DNA of 64,000 nucleotides, taken from Chrysomallon squamiferum. Lineage: Eukaryota > Mollusca > Gastropoda > Neomphalida > Peltospiridae. The stretch covers positions 12,203,723 through 12,267,722 of the forward strand of contig CM022677.1 of NCBI GenBank assembly GCA_012295275.1, in the 5' to 3' direction. The position numbers and the translations under genes were made by a program. The notes under the pieces were generated by a model. That model was not told where the DNA came from, did no database searches, and saw only the letters and a list, made by a program, of their open reading frames with translations. This document shows positions 23,036 to 35,110 of this stretch, piece by piece. Numbering within the stretch: position 1 is the stretch's first letter; each line of letters begins with the position of its first letter.

Positions 23036-24588
23036 AGGATATGGACACTAATTGCAATATTTAATAAAAGGCAAAATAATTTTTTTTTTTCGGACAATGT
23101 TTTCAGACGTAGATAAAACACTGGTAAATTCCTGCACAATAATAAGCAACTTATTGTAGTGTGCGTTGTAAGCTTTGTGATTTTATTTGGTGCATTAATA
23201 TAAATAAGAAAAAGAAAGAAACAGTAGGGTAAAAAAAATAAAAACACCGTTTATTTGAAGTTTACGATCAACGATTGGCTAATAATAAGATACAAAAAAA
23301 ATATATAAATAAATAAATATATTTTAATAAAGATTGTTATGTTCCTTTATTTTATTTTATTTGTTTTAAACATTATTTAATTTTTGTTTTTATTTATTTA
23401 TTTATTTTTATTTATTTATTTATTTTCTTCGGGATTGTGTATGAGGGGAAAAATGCGGGATAATTGTCGGTCTTTACGGATTTACTTTTTTATTTGATGT
23501 TCGACGAATTTTCTATAGAATTGGTGTAATCGCATTAAAAAGTTGCTTAAAGTATTTCATTTTGTGAAGGAGAAAGGTATTACTATTTATTATTATAAAT
23601 GTTAATGTGTTTGGATTTTTTCGTTTTATTTAATTATAATTTAAAAGTCATAGACACCTGATTGGGAACAATATAACTTTATAAGAATATTTATTTATTT
23701 ATTTATTTATTGTTCATACTAACATTCACCAGTGGTTGTACTAATGTGAACAACACAAACAACGTCATATAAAGAAGAAATCATGTTTAATTTTGTTTGA
23801 CCAATGACTAGATGATGTATCAGCCCTGAGCCTATCGGGGGCAACTTTTGAGTGGCCAGTAATTAAATTTGTTTTAAAATAAATGTATTTGTGTAGCACA
23901 CATCAAAGGAAACACCACACAACAAGGCACAGAGAATTTGAAAATTATTATTATTATTATTATTATTATTTTGGGGTTTTTTGTTGTTGTTTTTTGGAAA
24001 TAAACTAGTAAAACTATTAAAAGGAAATATGCAAATTTTGTTTGACAGGTTGTTTTCTGTCAGGTAAGTTATGATTTATTATTTTTAAATATTTAGGTTA
24101 AATTGCTGACTTGTTCTATAACTATGAAAATATTTAAATGATTTTTTAATACAAATGAAAATGTATAATGGGTGGGGCCCTAAATATTTTCATATTATTT
24201 AAGCTAAATACCTGTATAGGTCTATGTTAACATTAAAAACAAATAAAGATGAAAACAAATTTAGGAAATACATAACCAGGTTATTTCATATGTAGACACT
24301 GTAAAATATTAATAAAATTATTTGTTATCCTGTTTTTTGTTTCCCTTCTTTTCTTAATGGTGAAATTTAATTTATTTATTTACATTTTGATTTGTTTTGT
24401 TGTAATTCCTTCTTTTTCATCTTCTTATTATTATGATTACTACTATTTATTATTATTATTATTATGTTTTATTTTTATTATTATTATTATTTTTTTTTTA
24501 TTATTATTATTTTTGTAATCTTTATTATTACTATCCATTTTATTTTTCATATCATTACTAATAATTGTTTATTTTTGATGTTTTCCAG
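23036..24588. other. AT-rich, simple repeats; no gene recognised
   Basis: (TTTA)n near 23390-23425 and 23690-23710, (ATT)n near 23948-23970 and 24440-24510. A possible 15-base micro-exon lies near 24051-24065 (GACAG, then TGTCAG|GTAAGT); it is too short to call. Confidence 0.5.
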
Positions 24589-25531
24589 GTTATTTGGAGA
24601 AAATGTTCCAAATGAATTTGAAGAAAGTTTCTGTGAAAATTCAGATGTGAGTGAAACATTTTATAAATTTCTCATCCAGCTACACAACCATTGACCAGAA
24701 CCACTGAGTAGAGTGCAAGTGCTGCTGGAATACTATAATATGAATATATCGATGGTTTACATTCAGCATAGACAGGAACAAGAAGGAAAGGGCAGAGCGC
24801 CACTGAAATCTGCTTTTTTGTGAAAACAAGCAGATGCTGGTAAAAAGACTTCATCTGCTATGCTGCCAAACAAAATCACTTGATAGATGACTGCGATGGC
24901 AAAAATAACAAAAATAAAAATAAGAAAGTCGAGCAGCAGGTAACATCCGAGCTTGCTGCTCTGAGAATGAAGCTGGATGAGAAGATAAAGAAAAGAGAGA
25001 GAAGAAAACAAAGGCTGTAGCTGCAGCAGAACAAGGTGAGACTCAGGAAGGCAACATTCATGAGAGTGATGTCTCGCCACATTGATAGTTCGAAGGACCA
25101 AGCTAGTCCTGTACCTGATTCAGACAACACAATTCCAAGTTGCAAGTTTTTTATCTTATTTTTATTTCTTAGCAAATAAAATAAGTTTTATAGTAACAAC
25201 TCTTTACTAATTGTAAAATAGCATAATAATAATCATTTGTTTGCTATTGTTTTGTTAATTATTTAAATTATTATCATTATCATTATAATGATTATACAAA
25301 ATATATCAAAAATATCCCACACCCCTTTGTGTCTGAATAATCCAGTAACTGATAACAGTGCATTTTAAATAATAACAGAAACATTAGTTATTTATTTTTA
25401 ACAGTTTATTATTTTTATTATTTTATTTGTATATTTTTATTTCCAGAATGCAGATACAGCTCTAATTGATGTGGTGATGTTGGCTAGTGAAGTGCTGAGG
25501 ATAAAGTTTGCTGCCACTGGAATTATTCTAA

Positions 25532-25533
<2 letters not shown>
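24589..25533 (+). CDS. Two candidate 5' exons of the unidentified arm gene
   Basis: Exon 24589-24646 has a TTTTCCAG acceptor and a CAGAT|GTGAGT donor, reads LFGENVPNEFEESFCENSD and ends in phase 0. Exon 25447 onward follows TATTTCCAG, continues in phase 0 as NADTALIDVVMLASEVL and stays open to the (CT)n tract at 25534; its donor is unclear. Between them (24880-25137) lies a coding-like, charged, coiled-coil stretch (KKVEQQVTSELAALRMKLDE) broken by stops. The exons lead toward the exon at 26734 in the same orientation. They lie outside the inverted repeat, so the right arm has no copy of them. I do not recognise the protein. Confidence 0.4.
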
Positions 25534-25564
<31 letters not shown>

Positions 25565-26290
25565 CTCCCCCTCAGGAACAGGAGGATCTATAGAGGTTGT
25601 TGTTATAGTAGTAGTATTAGTCATTGCCATTGTTGTAGTAATATAGTTGTTACAGCATTAATACTTTTTGCAGTATTAATAATAAACTACTTGTTGTAGT
25701 AATGTTGTAAAATTTTGGTGATGTTTTAGCTGATCTCCATAGCTGTGTAATAGTAATGTATCTTGTGAGACTCATGGTGATTAAAAAAACTGTTTGTAGT
25801 CAAATTACTTGTTGTAATGGTGGCAGTAGTAGTAGCAGCAGTAGCAGTACTAATAGTAGTTGTTTTCAGAGAAACTGTTATGATAAATGTAACAAGAAGA
25901 GTTGTGTAATAGCAGCAATAGTAGTAGTAACAGTAGTCGTTGTTGTTTAATTTATTTAAAGTCAGTGTAATATGAGTGATGTTGGTCAAAAGATTTGTGT
26001 ACTGCAGTCACAGAAAATTCTTCTCTCACTGAACTTAATATATCAGCAGCAATCAGGTGGGTGTGTCAGTAACAAGTCAATCAGAATTCAGCCTGATTAA
26101 CCAATCAGACTATAGATAGAGATTAACCAATGAAACCACAGAATGATTAACCAACCAATCTTCAGAGAGAGATCAGCCAATCAGAATTAATTAGCTCAAT
26201 ATTATTTTTGTACACACCATGCTTATTTTAATCACTGACATTAAATTATTTTCTGCTTATGTAGATTCTACACATTGTGAATTACTATTA

Positions 26291-26354
<64 letters not shown>

Positions 26355-26363
26355 CATTATTAT
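25534..26363. repeat. (CT)n, AGT/GTA and (ATT)n simple-repeat region
   Basis: (CT)n at 25534-25562, trinucleotide GTA/AGC/AGT-rich DNA at 25600-25950 (source of poly-Ser, Thr and Val frames), repeated CCAATCAGA words at 26075-26185, and about 75 bases of ATT at 26289-26363. Confidence 0.8.
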
Positions 26364-26984
26364 TGTTATTGTTTTTATTTGTTTTTATTACAAGCTGGGA
26401 TCACTAAATCATGTACTCAGTTTTTGTCTGATGTTTTCAATCATCCAAGATGACAGCTTTTTACCTGATGACGCAAAACTTAATAACCAAACACTTAAAG
26501 TTGATGGTTGATGTAGATATGTAATATATATTATTCTCTATCTCTATCACTCTCTGTGAATATGTGGTGTGTATGTGTATGTATATATATATATACATAC
26601 ACACACATGTATTTCATGTAACTATCTTTGTAACTAGGTTTGACAAATTTGTTATTATTATATTGTTTCTACTTTTATTTCCTTTTTCTGCTGATAGTTA
26701 AGGTTTCTTAATACTGTTTTTCACTTATTCCAGATATTCCAGATTCCAAATCTGTAACAAGTTCTATACAGGAATTAAGACTGAACTCCAGTTGTTTAAC
26801 CAACAAGCTGTTTGGGTTTCCATGGAAAACTCCTTTCTTTGAAAGATGTGGACATTGGAAACTGTTCTGATCTTTAATTAAACTTAATAGAGGTAACTTT
26901 TGTTTAAATTTTATAAATTTTTCTAATATTTGAAACATTATTCTGTATATAATCCTTATCTTTCTGTATCTGACAGAGACAATT

Positions 26985-27422
26985 TTGTTAAACCATATGC
27001 CAAGAATATTAAACTCTGTATGTGTGTATGTGTGTGTGTATCAGCAATAGTGATAATAGTGTGTGTGTGTGTGTGTGTGTGTGTGATAATAGTGATAACT
27101 GCTACTCTGATAATAGTATGTGTGTGTGTGTGTATTAGAAATAGTGATAACTGCTACTCTGATAATAGTATGTGTGTGTGTGTGTGTATTAGAAATAGTG
27201 ATAACTGCTACACTGATAATAATGTGTGTGTGAGTGTGTGCATGTATGTGTACATGTTTGTGTGTGTGTGAGTGTGTCAGCAATAGTGATAATTACAACT
27301 CTGATAATAGTATATGTGTGTGTTTGAGTGTATCAGACATAGTGATAACTATTACACTGATAATGGTATGTTGTGTGTTTGTGTAAGTGTATCAGCAATA
27401 GTGATAATTGCTACTCTGATAA

Positions 27423-27473
<51 letters not shown>

Positions 27474-28150
27474 AGCAATAGTGATAATTGCTACTCTGGT
27501 AATAGTGTTTCCATCTGTCAATCAGCAGTAGTGAAAATTGCTACTCTGATAAAAGTATGTGTGTATGTGAGTATATCAGCAATAGTGATAACTGCTACAC
27601 TGATAAATGTGTGTGTGTTTGTATCAGCACTAGTGATAATTGCCACTGTGATAATAGTGTGTGTGTGTATCAGCATTTGTGATAATTCCTACTCAGATAA
27701 TAATGTGTATATCAGCAATAGTGATAACTGCTACTCTGATAATAGTATTTGATTGTGCTTAGGAGTCTGTGTGTGTATCACCAATAGTGATATCTGCAAC
27801 TCTAATAATAGTATATGTGTGTGTGTTTGTGTTTGAGTATATCAGCAATAGTGATAATTGCTACTCTGATAATAGTGTGTGTGAGTATATCAGCAATAGT
27901 GATAATTGCTTCTCTGATACTAGTGTATGTGTGTGTATATCAGCAATAGTGATTATTGCTACACAGGTAATATGTGTATCAGCAAAAGAGATAATTTCTA
28001 CTACTCAGTGTGTATGTGTGCATGAGTGAGTGTGTGTGTATCAGCAATAGTGATAACTGCTACTTAGATAATAGTATGTGTGAGTTCATGTGTATCAGCA
28101 ATAGTGATACTTGCTACTCTGATAACAGTGTGTGTGTTTGTGTGTGTATT
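26985..28150 (+). repeat. Hairpin minisatellite with GT spacers, left-arm array
   Basis: About twenty copies of TATCAGCAATAGTGATAACT followed by GCTACTCTGATAATAGT, separated by GTGTGTGT runs of variable length. Each unit is an imperfect palindrome (TATCAG...CTGATA), so single-stranded units can fold. It sits in an intron of the arm gene, between exons 26734 and 28251. The right arm has a shorter array at 53935-54530. Confidence 0.9.
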
Positions 28151-28638
28151 AAGAAATATTTGGTAATCAGTTTATAAGTTTAAATGCTTTGTACAAAATA
28201 CTCAGGCCTGTTTTATTTAAATTTAAGGTTGAAACTGACGGTGTCTTTAGTCTTTGTTTATACCACCAAGGGACACAAGTCTGAGTTAAACAGCTTGAGT
28301 GGAAACTCATTAGGTAATAAATTATTTTTTGATTTTTCAGAAAATATTAATTTTTTTAATTCAAAATATGAAAATAGAAGCTTGCATATTGTTTGAGATT
28401 TATTATGTTTAATTTAATTACTATACCTACACAGGCGGAAAAATAACACATCTGAATAGCATCTTGTAAATACAATAGTTTTCAGTTCTTTACTATTTAC
28501 ATCAGCAGCAACATGTAACATGGTAGTGACAGTAGCAGCTATGATGTAGCTATAGTAATAATAACAGCTATTACTGTATCAAAACATCTAGAAAGAGTAG
28601 TAATAATAATAATAATAATAATAATAATAGCTAACATT

Positions 28639-28793
28639 GTAGGATAGAGATAATAAAAGCTAATGTGAAGCTGTAGTTATAGTAGGTAGCAGTAGCAGCA
28701 GTAGTAATAATAACTAGTTTAGTAATACTACTGCAGCTACTACTGCCTACTATAACTACAGCTACACATTAGCTTTTATTATCACTATTCTAA
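28639..28793. repeat. Near-perfect 150 bp palindrome, left-arm copy
   Basis: Arms of about 70 bases (GATAATAAAAGCTAATGTG, CTGTAGTTATAGTAGG, GCAGTAGTA) meet around a central AACTAGTT with almost no loop. It could extrude as a cruciform. It lies in the intron before exon 28969. Confidence 0.9.
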
Positions 28794-29156
28794 TAGTAGC
28801 AGCAATACTAATAGTAGTAGCTATGTAGTTTTAATAGAGTGCAGTAGGAACAGCAGCTGTAGTTGCAATAGTCATAGTAGTAGTTCCTGCTTCCTTAGAT
28901 TTTAAATTTAAGTTTTTAAAATATTTTTTATTATCCTTCAGGGAAGCAGGGACTGTTGTTTCTGACAGTGTTGTATCTTAACAACTAGAAGAAAAACTTA
29001 CAAGAAAATGAAATAGAAGAACTTTCCACAAAGTTGATTGCTGCAATTGGTAATAAATAAATTTATTTAAAAAAAAAAGAACAATAAAAATAAAAATAAT
29101 AAAAAAGAAACAATAATAATAAAAAAATAAATAAGTAAATAAATAAATAACTAGCC

Positions 29157-29212
29157 TGAACCTAACCCTAACACTAGTCCTAGCCCTAATCCTAACCCTA
29201 ACTCTAATCTAA
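29157..29212 (-). repeat. Interstitial telomere-like tract, left arm
   Basis: Degenerate CCTAACCCTAACACTAGTCC and further CCCTAA-type units, the complement of animal TTAGGG telomere repeat, about 55 bases long. Matching tract at 52797-52864. Confidence 0.7.
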
Positions 29213-29796
29213 GTTAATCCAATGGTAAAAATAAGAAAGAAGAAGCAATACTAAATAAAAAGTTTTATTATTGTTAATGCTGTTGTTGCATTGTTTTCTT
29301 TTTAAATTATTTATAAGGTCTCACGTGTAAAGAATTCAGGGGAGAAAACTGAATCATCTTGTAGTTGTCTCTTCAGCTTCCTGATTAAACTGACATCACT
29401 TGGAGGACATCCTGGTAAACAGTTATTGTTATTTTTTTATTTTAACATTTATATGGTTCATACTTATTGAAATTTGTCATTTATTTATTTGTTTATCTTC
29501 CTCTAGGAATGCTGGGTAATGTGATGCGCTGTCCAGCCATTCTCACAGATAAAGGAAACAGTCAACTTCTGACACTGCAGCCATGTTGAAAGGTCATGGT
29601 GAGTGATTATAACAGTAATAACAGTTCACAGCTATCTGTCTATCTTTCTATATATCTATCTGTAATAATAAACATCAATTCTCTATGTATTTATCTGTAA
29701 TAATAAACATCACATTCTCTTTATTTATGAATATTTATATTTTGTTGTCTTTCCCACTTGATAATTCAGTATGTCCATCTCTTCATCTCTTCATCT

Positions 29797-29800
<4 letters not shown>

Positions 29801-29864
<64 letters not shown>

Positions 29865-30059
29865 TATAATAATAGAGAAGAGAACAGAAAGTGATGAAAG
29901 TATATCAGATTTCTAGACTCTAAGGAGTGTATTCTGTCAGTTGATGAATGGAACACTATCACTGGGGCCAAGAAAGATGGAGAAGTACCTACCTGACTTC
30001 AGGTAATAAAAAAAGTATATGTGTGTGCTGTATTCTGTGTATGAAGATTTTAGTTTTTT

Positions 30060-30094
<35 letters not shown>
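29801..30094. repeat. (CT)n and (GT)n microsatellites
   Basis: (CT)n at about 29801-29853 and (GT)n at about 30063-30094, flanking candidate exon 29941-30002. Confidence 0.9.
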
Positions 30095-30097
<3 letters not shown>

Positions 30098-31362
30098 TAC
30101 TGGATAAATAGTTTTAAAAAGTACTATAACAAATACACACACCCACACATCAAGTAAATAAAGTTAACAAAAAATGTAGTGTGTGTGTGTGTGTGAGAGA
30201 GAGAGAAAGAGAGAGGAGCGAGAGAGATTAATAAATATGAAATTATTAACATGAAATAATATTTCTTAATACAATACTTAACATATTTATCAACTTTTGT
30301 ATCCAGTTTTAATATCAACTTTTACATTAATTTCTAAAACTTACCTTACTTTTTAATGTAAAGAACAATATATTTCCTTCTCACATATAATCAGATACTA
30401 CAACTCTCACTACTATTACTGCTTGAATGTTCCAGAATCCAGTTATTTGATCAAACAGTGGAATAGCATGGATACTGATGTCTGATTCTGTATCTGTAGA
30501 CAAGGCTATAGATTACTACAAGAGAGGAGAGGTATTCCATTTAAATCATCAATATTTGATTAATTATATATAAATGTCATTTGGTTTACCTACTACTCCC
30601 AATCTGTCAGTCTTGCAATATCTATTTACCAGTGTACATCTACAATAACCTGTCTGTCTGTCTGTCTGACTGATGGTCTACATCATCAACCTACCTATCT
30701 ACCCAATATCTACCAGTCTCTAAATACTTTTACTTCCTAAATAAATATATCTATGGACAACCAGTCATAGTGTCAAGAATTAACATAAAAGTTGATGATG
30801 TTAAAATTACAGAACTGGAGGTAAAAGTCAGGTATAGTGATGATGTCATAGTCTTTTTATTTCTCTCTCACTATCTCTAATTTTCTCCTAGCCTCTCTGA
30901 TTCTCTCTTTCACTTTATTTCTTTCTTTCATTGTCTTTCCCTGTTCATAAACTGTATATGCATAATTATGATACCTAGGTTTAAACTAAGTAGCTGGTTT
31001 TTGCCTTGATGCTCATGGAAAGGATCACATATAAAAAAAAAAAAAAAAAAATTATATAATAAAAAAACATAAAACTCAAAAATGTATTCTTTCATTTGTA
31101 ATTATATGTATTGGTATCATATGTCAATTCTTTTTGTGAAATGGACAGGAATGAAAGCTTATCTTTAAATAACTGTGAGATTTTTGATAGCCATTGTTTT
31201 TACAAACTATATGAATGAATGAATGTTTTAGGACAGCCCAGCATGAAAAATATATCAGCTATTGGGTGACAAACAAAGGTAAATCTAACAAATCAATACC
31301 TAATTACATTAATATTAAATACTGAAATGTTTTTCTCAGACAAGAAGTGGAGAAGAGGATGA

Positions 31363-32699
31363 AGATTCAGTTCATCATGAACTAATTTTCTAGAACACAG
31401 AGGTATTGTTAATAATATATCCAGTTTTTCTCTGATTATAGAGGTTAAGTTTTCTATGCCTGTCAGTATTTTCTGATGTAGATAATGTCAATTCCACTTC
31501 AAAGAAAATGATTTTAAAAATTTCTGTACAAACTTTTCTGATACAAAGAATGATAATTTTAGCCATACAACTTAACAGATTTAATACAGAGATGATGCAG
31601 AAAATGATGATTATCATCCACTTCATCTGATGATAGTTACAGTATTCTGATGTAGAAATTAACAATTTTTACCATCTTGTCGTATGATTTTTTTAATTCA
31701 GCATTTTCTGATACACAGAATAACATGATAAAATATGCTGTTAATTCACACACACTGATACTAATATTTATGTAATATACATGGACCAAAGTTTATTTCT
31801 ATAAGATTTTGTTTTCTTTATCTTTGTTGTTTTCATTGAAGTGTTTTTTTAAGAAGTGTTTTTGATAATATAAGTTATTATTTATTACATTTATGTTCTG
31901 CACTGTATGTGTGGGGATACTGTATGTGTATGTCATTTTGTATGTTGGTATGTCTGCATGTGTGTGTGTGTGTGTGTGTCATTTTGTATGTTGGCATGTC
32001 ATGTCTGTGTGTATGTGTGGGTTTTGCCTAAGTGCATGTGCGAGTGTGTATTTCTGTGTGAATATTGTAATGTTTGTATATGTGTTATTTTCAGTGTTTG
32101 TTTTGTGTCTTGGATGTGTTTGTACTTTAGTGCATGCATTTATGTGCCTGCATATATCTGCATAAATTAGAAAATAAACACAGCAAATAAAGCATTGAAT
32201 CAAATTATTTAGCAGACTTTAAAAATAAAACCCAGGTGTCTAGATTAACTTTTTAAAACTAGCTCCAGTTAAATAATGTAATTAATTATCCAATGTAATA
32301 ATTTAAAACAGGTGAAAAAATATGTAAATAAGTGACAACTGTAGTTAAGTTATATTTTCTTTTTACATTGTTTTTGTTATTTGTTTATAATGCACATGTA
32401 ATTTCACAGTATGTTTTTTTTTATAGGCATTTTTAATTCATTAATTGTTATATTTGTTACAAATTTTCTGTTGAATTTGATTTTTTAATTCACTGTTACT
32501 GTTTCTTGGTAAATAAAAAAGAGATATAAAATTGTTTTATTATTATTGATTTTGTTTTTAATTTGGGTGGGAAATTGTATTTGCTTTCTTTCATTATTTC
32601 ATATGGTTTAACAATTTAAAATTAATTTGCAGAAGGTTTATCAAAAGAGAGTTATTTCCCTTATGTTATGAAAAGTTATTATCCATGGTCAGTTGCTCC

Positions 32700-32739
<40 letters not shown>

Positions 32740-33965
32740 TACTTACATTGATTATAACAAACTAACAAACAAATGAATAATAAAATATTATGAGTTTTTA
32801 TTTCATTTATTTATTCTTCAATAAGTGATGCTGAAGATGCATAAAACATAAGAAATATGGAAATGGAGGTCGTACCCACGACGCTCTCCGATTTTCTGGT
32901 TTCACTGTAAATCATGTTTCTGAACTAGAACTAACTCGAAATAACATTTTAGAAAAGTCATGTTTAGTCATTTATTCTCAAATTATCAGAAGCACAGTTT
33001 AAAATCAACGAAAGTAACTTAATATTTGATTAATTACATTAATAATTCTCAAGATAATTTGTTAATATTAATACTGCTCCATATTTTTAATTATGCTTTC
33101 CGCTTCCATAAAACAGATCTGCATAACTGTCAGCTATCAGAAAAGGAAAATTATCAAACAAATCTAAATGTTTACATAGTGTAGGTATTCATTTTTGAGT
33201 GCACGTAATACAATATAGCAACACTGTCTTACGTTGTTTTGTTATTTTATTATGCGGGCAATATCTTAGTGGAATAAACTTAATAATAAAATTTTTTTTT
33301 TTCTCTGTTACTAATAAATAAAAGAAAATTACCGATATTATGTTTCAAATTATAGGCAGAAACTTTTGCGAGATCGTGATGAAGTAAGCTGATGTATTCT
33401 TAATTTTTTTTTTTTTTTTTTTTTTTTTATGTCTCTCGATAATAAATGTATCCTTTATAAACACTAGTGGTGTCGGTATCAGAAGCTTTTTACAGAAAAA
33501 CGTGATAATTAATTACACGTTGATATTTAAATTTAATTCTACTTGGGGAGCTATAGAGTGAACTCAAAACAATGAAAATGTTTTGTTGCATTTTTTTAAA
33601 TAATTTTTTTGTTATCTAAAATAATTTTTTTAGCTGAAGGATGAAGTTAGTTTCATTTTTACAATATCTTCGTCTCAGAATTTTTTTTTAATTCATGGTA
33701 GAGTTTTGATAGTGTAAAACTAATGAAGTAATCGAGACCTGTTTTCAACTCGCACATGAGTTTACGTCTGCTACAAAAGCTGACGGTATGATAACAACTA
33801 TTCGTTTATTAATGATATTATGCGTAACTGAAAACAGACGAAGAAACACAACAGAACGCTCAATAATTGAAATAGGCTGTCTTAAATTCTAATATTGATA
33901 TCAATTTTCATTTTCATAAATAAGCTTATTATTATTTTTTTTTTAGCACTGCATCATTTAATGAT
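31363..33965. other. Left-arm non-coding stretch
   Basis: Reverse complement of about 47040-49680. It holds a hydrophobic minus-strand frame at 31390-31665 (conserved in the other arm only because of the duplication), GT-rich DNA at 31890-32140 and (AAT)n at 32702-32740. Nothing here is supported as a gene. Confidence 0.6.
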
Positions 33966-34179
33966 TTTTAATTTGTATTTATTTATTTATCGTCAGTAAT
34001 TTGCTTTTTCAATCCACACAGCACAAAACAGAACTGTTTTTCTATCATTAACTGAAGCAGTAAGTTACACTACTTTTACAATGAAAAGAAAAAATACTTT
34101 TTGTTCTTTTTTTATTAAGATTTTCCTTAAAAGAGTGAGTGAGAGAGAAATAGGTTTGTTGAATGAAAAAATAAATTAA

Positions 34180-34224
<45 letters not shown>

Positions 34225-34441
34225 TAATAATAATAATAAAATATTATATTTGCATTTTTACGAAAAACAGTAAAAATGCAAATGTATTAAATTTTTGCTG
34301 TAAAATGATAAGTTTATAAAATATGAATAATAAATATGAAAATTAACTCAGAATAGTCTGCGTTTTTCATTATCAACATGGAATATATTTATATATCCAT
34401 TTCAAAAATCCAGTTTTTTTCACAATAAACAGCGAAATCAT
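33966..34441. mobile_element. 476 bp segment present only in the left arm
   Basis: The right arm reads straight through CATTTAATG-AT-ATGACGTAC where the left arm has 476 extra bases bounded by AT on both sides. The ends are weakly inverted (ATGATTT against AAATCAT) and the interior has (AAT)n. A small MITE-like insertion or a precise deletion in the right arm would both explain it. Confidence 0.5.
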
Positions 34442-34689
34442 ATGACGTACAATGAACATTAAAAAAATAAGAGAGAGAGAGAGAGTTTGGTACAGATAAA
34501 AATAAACTTAGAGACAGAGAGACTGACATAATATAGAAGTATTTATAAATAGATGAATAATAGACTCATAGAAAGGAACAAAGATAAATAGAAAGCCAAC
34601 GAGGAACGTAAACAGATAGCCAGAGGAACAGAGAGCGAGAGAGAGTTTAGGTAGGTACATGAACGGAAATAGAATTATGGATTGATAGA

Positions 34690-35110
34690 AAATGCGACAA
34701 GTAGGTATATTAGATATAATAATAATATATTTTAGTATAGCATGGCTAGAAGGCAATAAGTAGACAAATAACCTTAGGAACACAATGCCAGTACGAAGCA
34801 ACGAGACATTAATAGAAATTACAAAAAATAGAAGGCGATAAGCCAGCTCAGAAAGTATGAGGAATAATTAAAAAGCGCTAAACAATAATGAGAACTACTC
34901 CAAGAAAACTAGAAACAACGCCGTTACGACGGCAACGATGGTGATATTAATAAAAATAGTAATAATACATTTTTCTAAAGGATTTGATCGCTAAAGAAGT
35001 ATGAATAATAGTTAATAAAAAGCAAGAGAATAATGGTAAGCACACCTAAAACATTAGGAACAACGCCTTCACGACTGCAATGACGGCAACATCAAAACAG
35101 ATAATAATAA
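34690..35110 (-). repeat. CGACGGC repeat family, array 2 (left arm)
   Basis: Three or so units with ACGACGGCAACGATGG, ATTAATA, TTTTCTAAAGGATTTG and AAGTATGAATAATAG words. Reverse complement of 46390-46800. Confidence 0.8.

Larger units (their letters stand above)
26734..31362 (+). pseudogene. Unidentified multi-exon gene, left-arm copy (decayed)
   Basis: Exons recognised by splice signals and by conservation in both arms: 26734-26850 (DIPDSKSVTSSIQEL), 28251-28313 (VYTTKGHKSELNSLSGNS), 28969-29049, 29318-29414 (SSCSCLFSFLIKLTSLGG), 29507-29598 (MLGNVMRCPAILTDKGNS), 29941-30002, 30500-30531 (KAIDYYKRGE), 31232-31278 (AQHEKYISYWVTNK) and a terminal piece from 31340 with a stop at 31360-31362. 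Most introns are phase 1. Damage here: the donor after 26850 is GGACAT instead of GGTAAT; a TAG at 28986-28988 lies inside a coiled-coil exon; 29318-29414 carries one extra base; 29941-30002 carries a 4-base ACCT duplication. An in-frame TGA at 29587-29589 is shared by both arms. A leucine-rich helical protein with HEAT-like character is possible; I do not assign a family. Confidence 0.5.

Noticed and set aside
27429-28029. Long Cys/Val-rich open frames
   Set aside because: They are translations of GTGT spacers and the minisatellite unit, and have no splice or family support.
26985-28150. CRISPR-like appearance of regular repeats with spacers
   Set aside because: The spacers are GT microsatellite of variable length, units are degenerate, and the sequence around is eukaryotic with introns.
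31390-31665. Minus-strand frame conserved at 49397-49633
   Set aside because: The conservation is fully explained by the inverted duplication; composition is hydrophobic AT-rich filler and it overlaps the end of the plus-strand exon series.
31893-32165. Cys/Val-rich frames here and at 48879-49142
   Set aside because: GT/AC-rich low-complexity DNA in the two arms, not a secreted Cys-rich protein.
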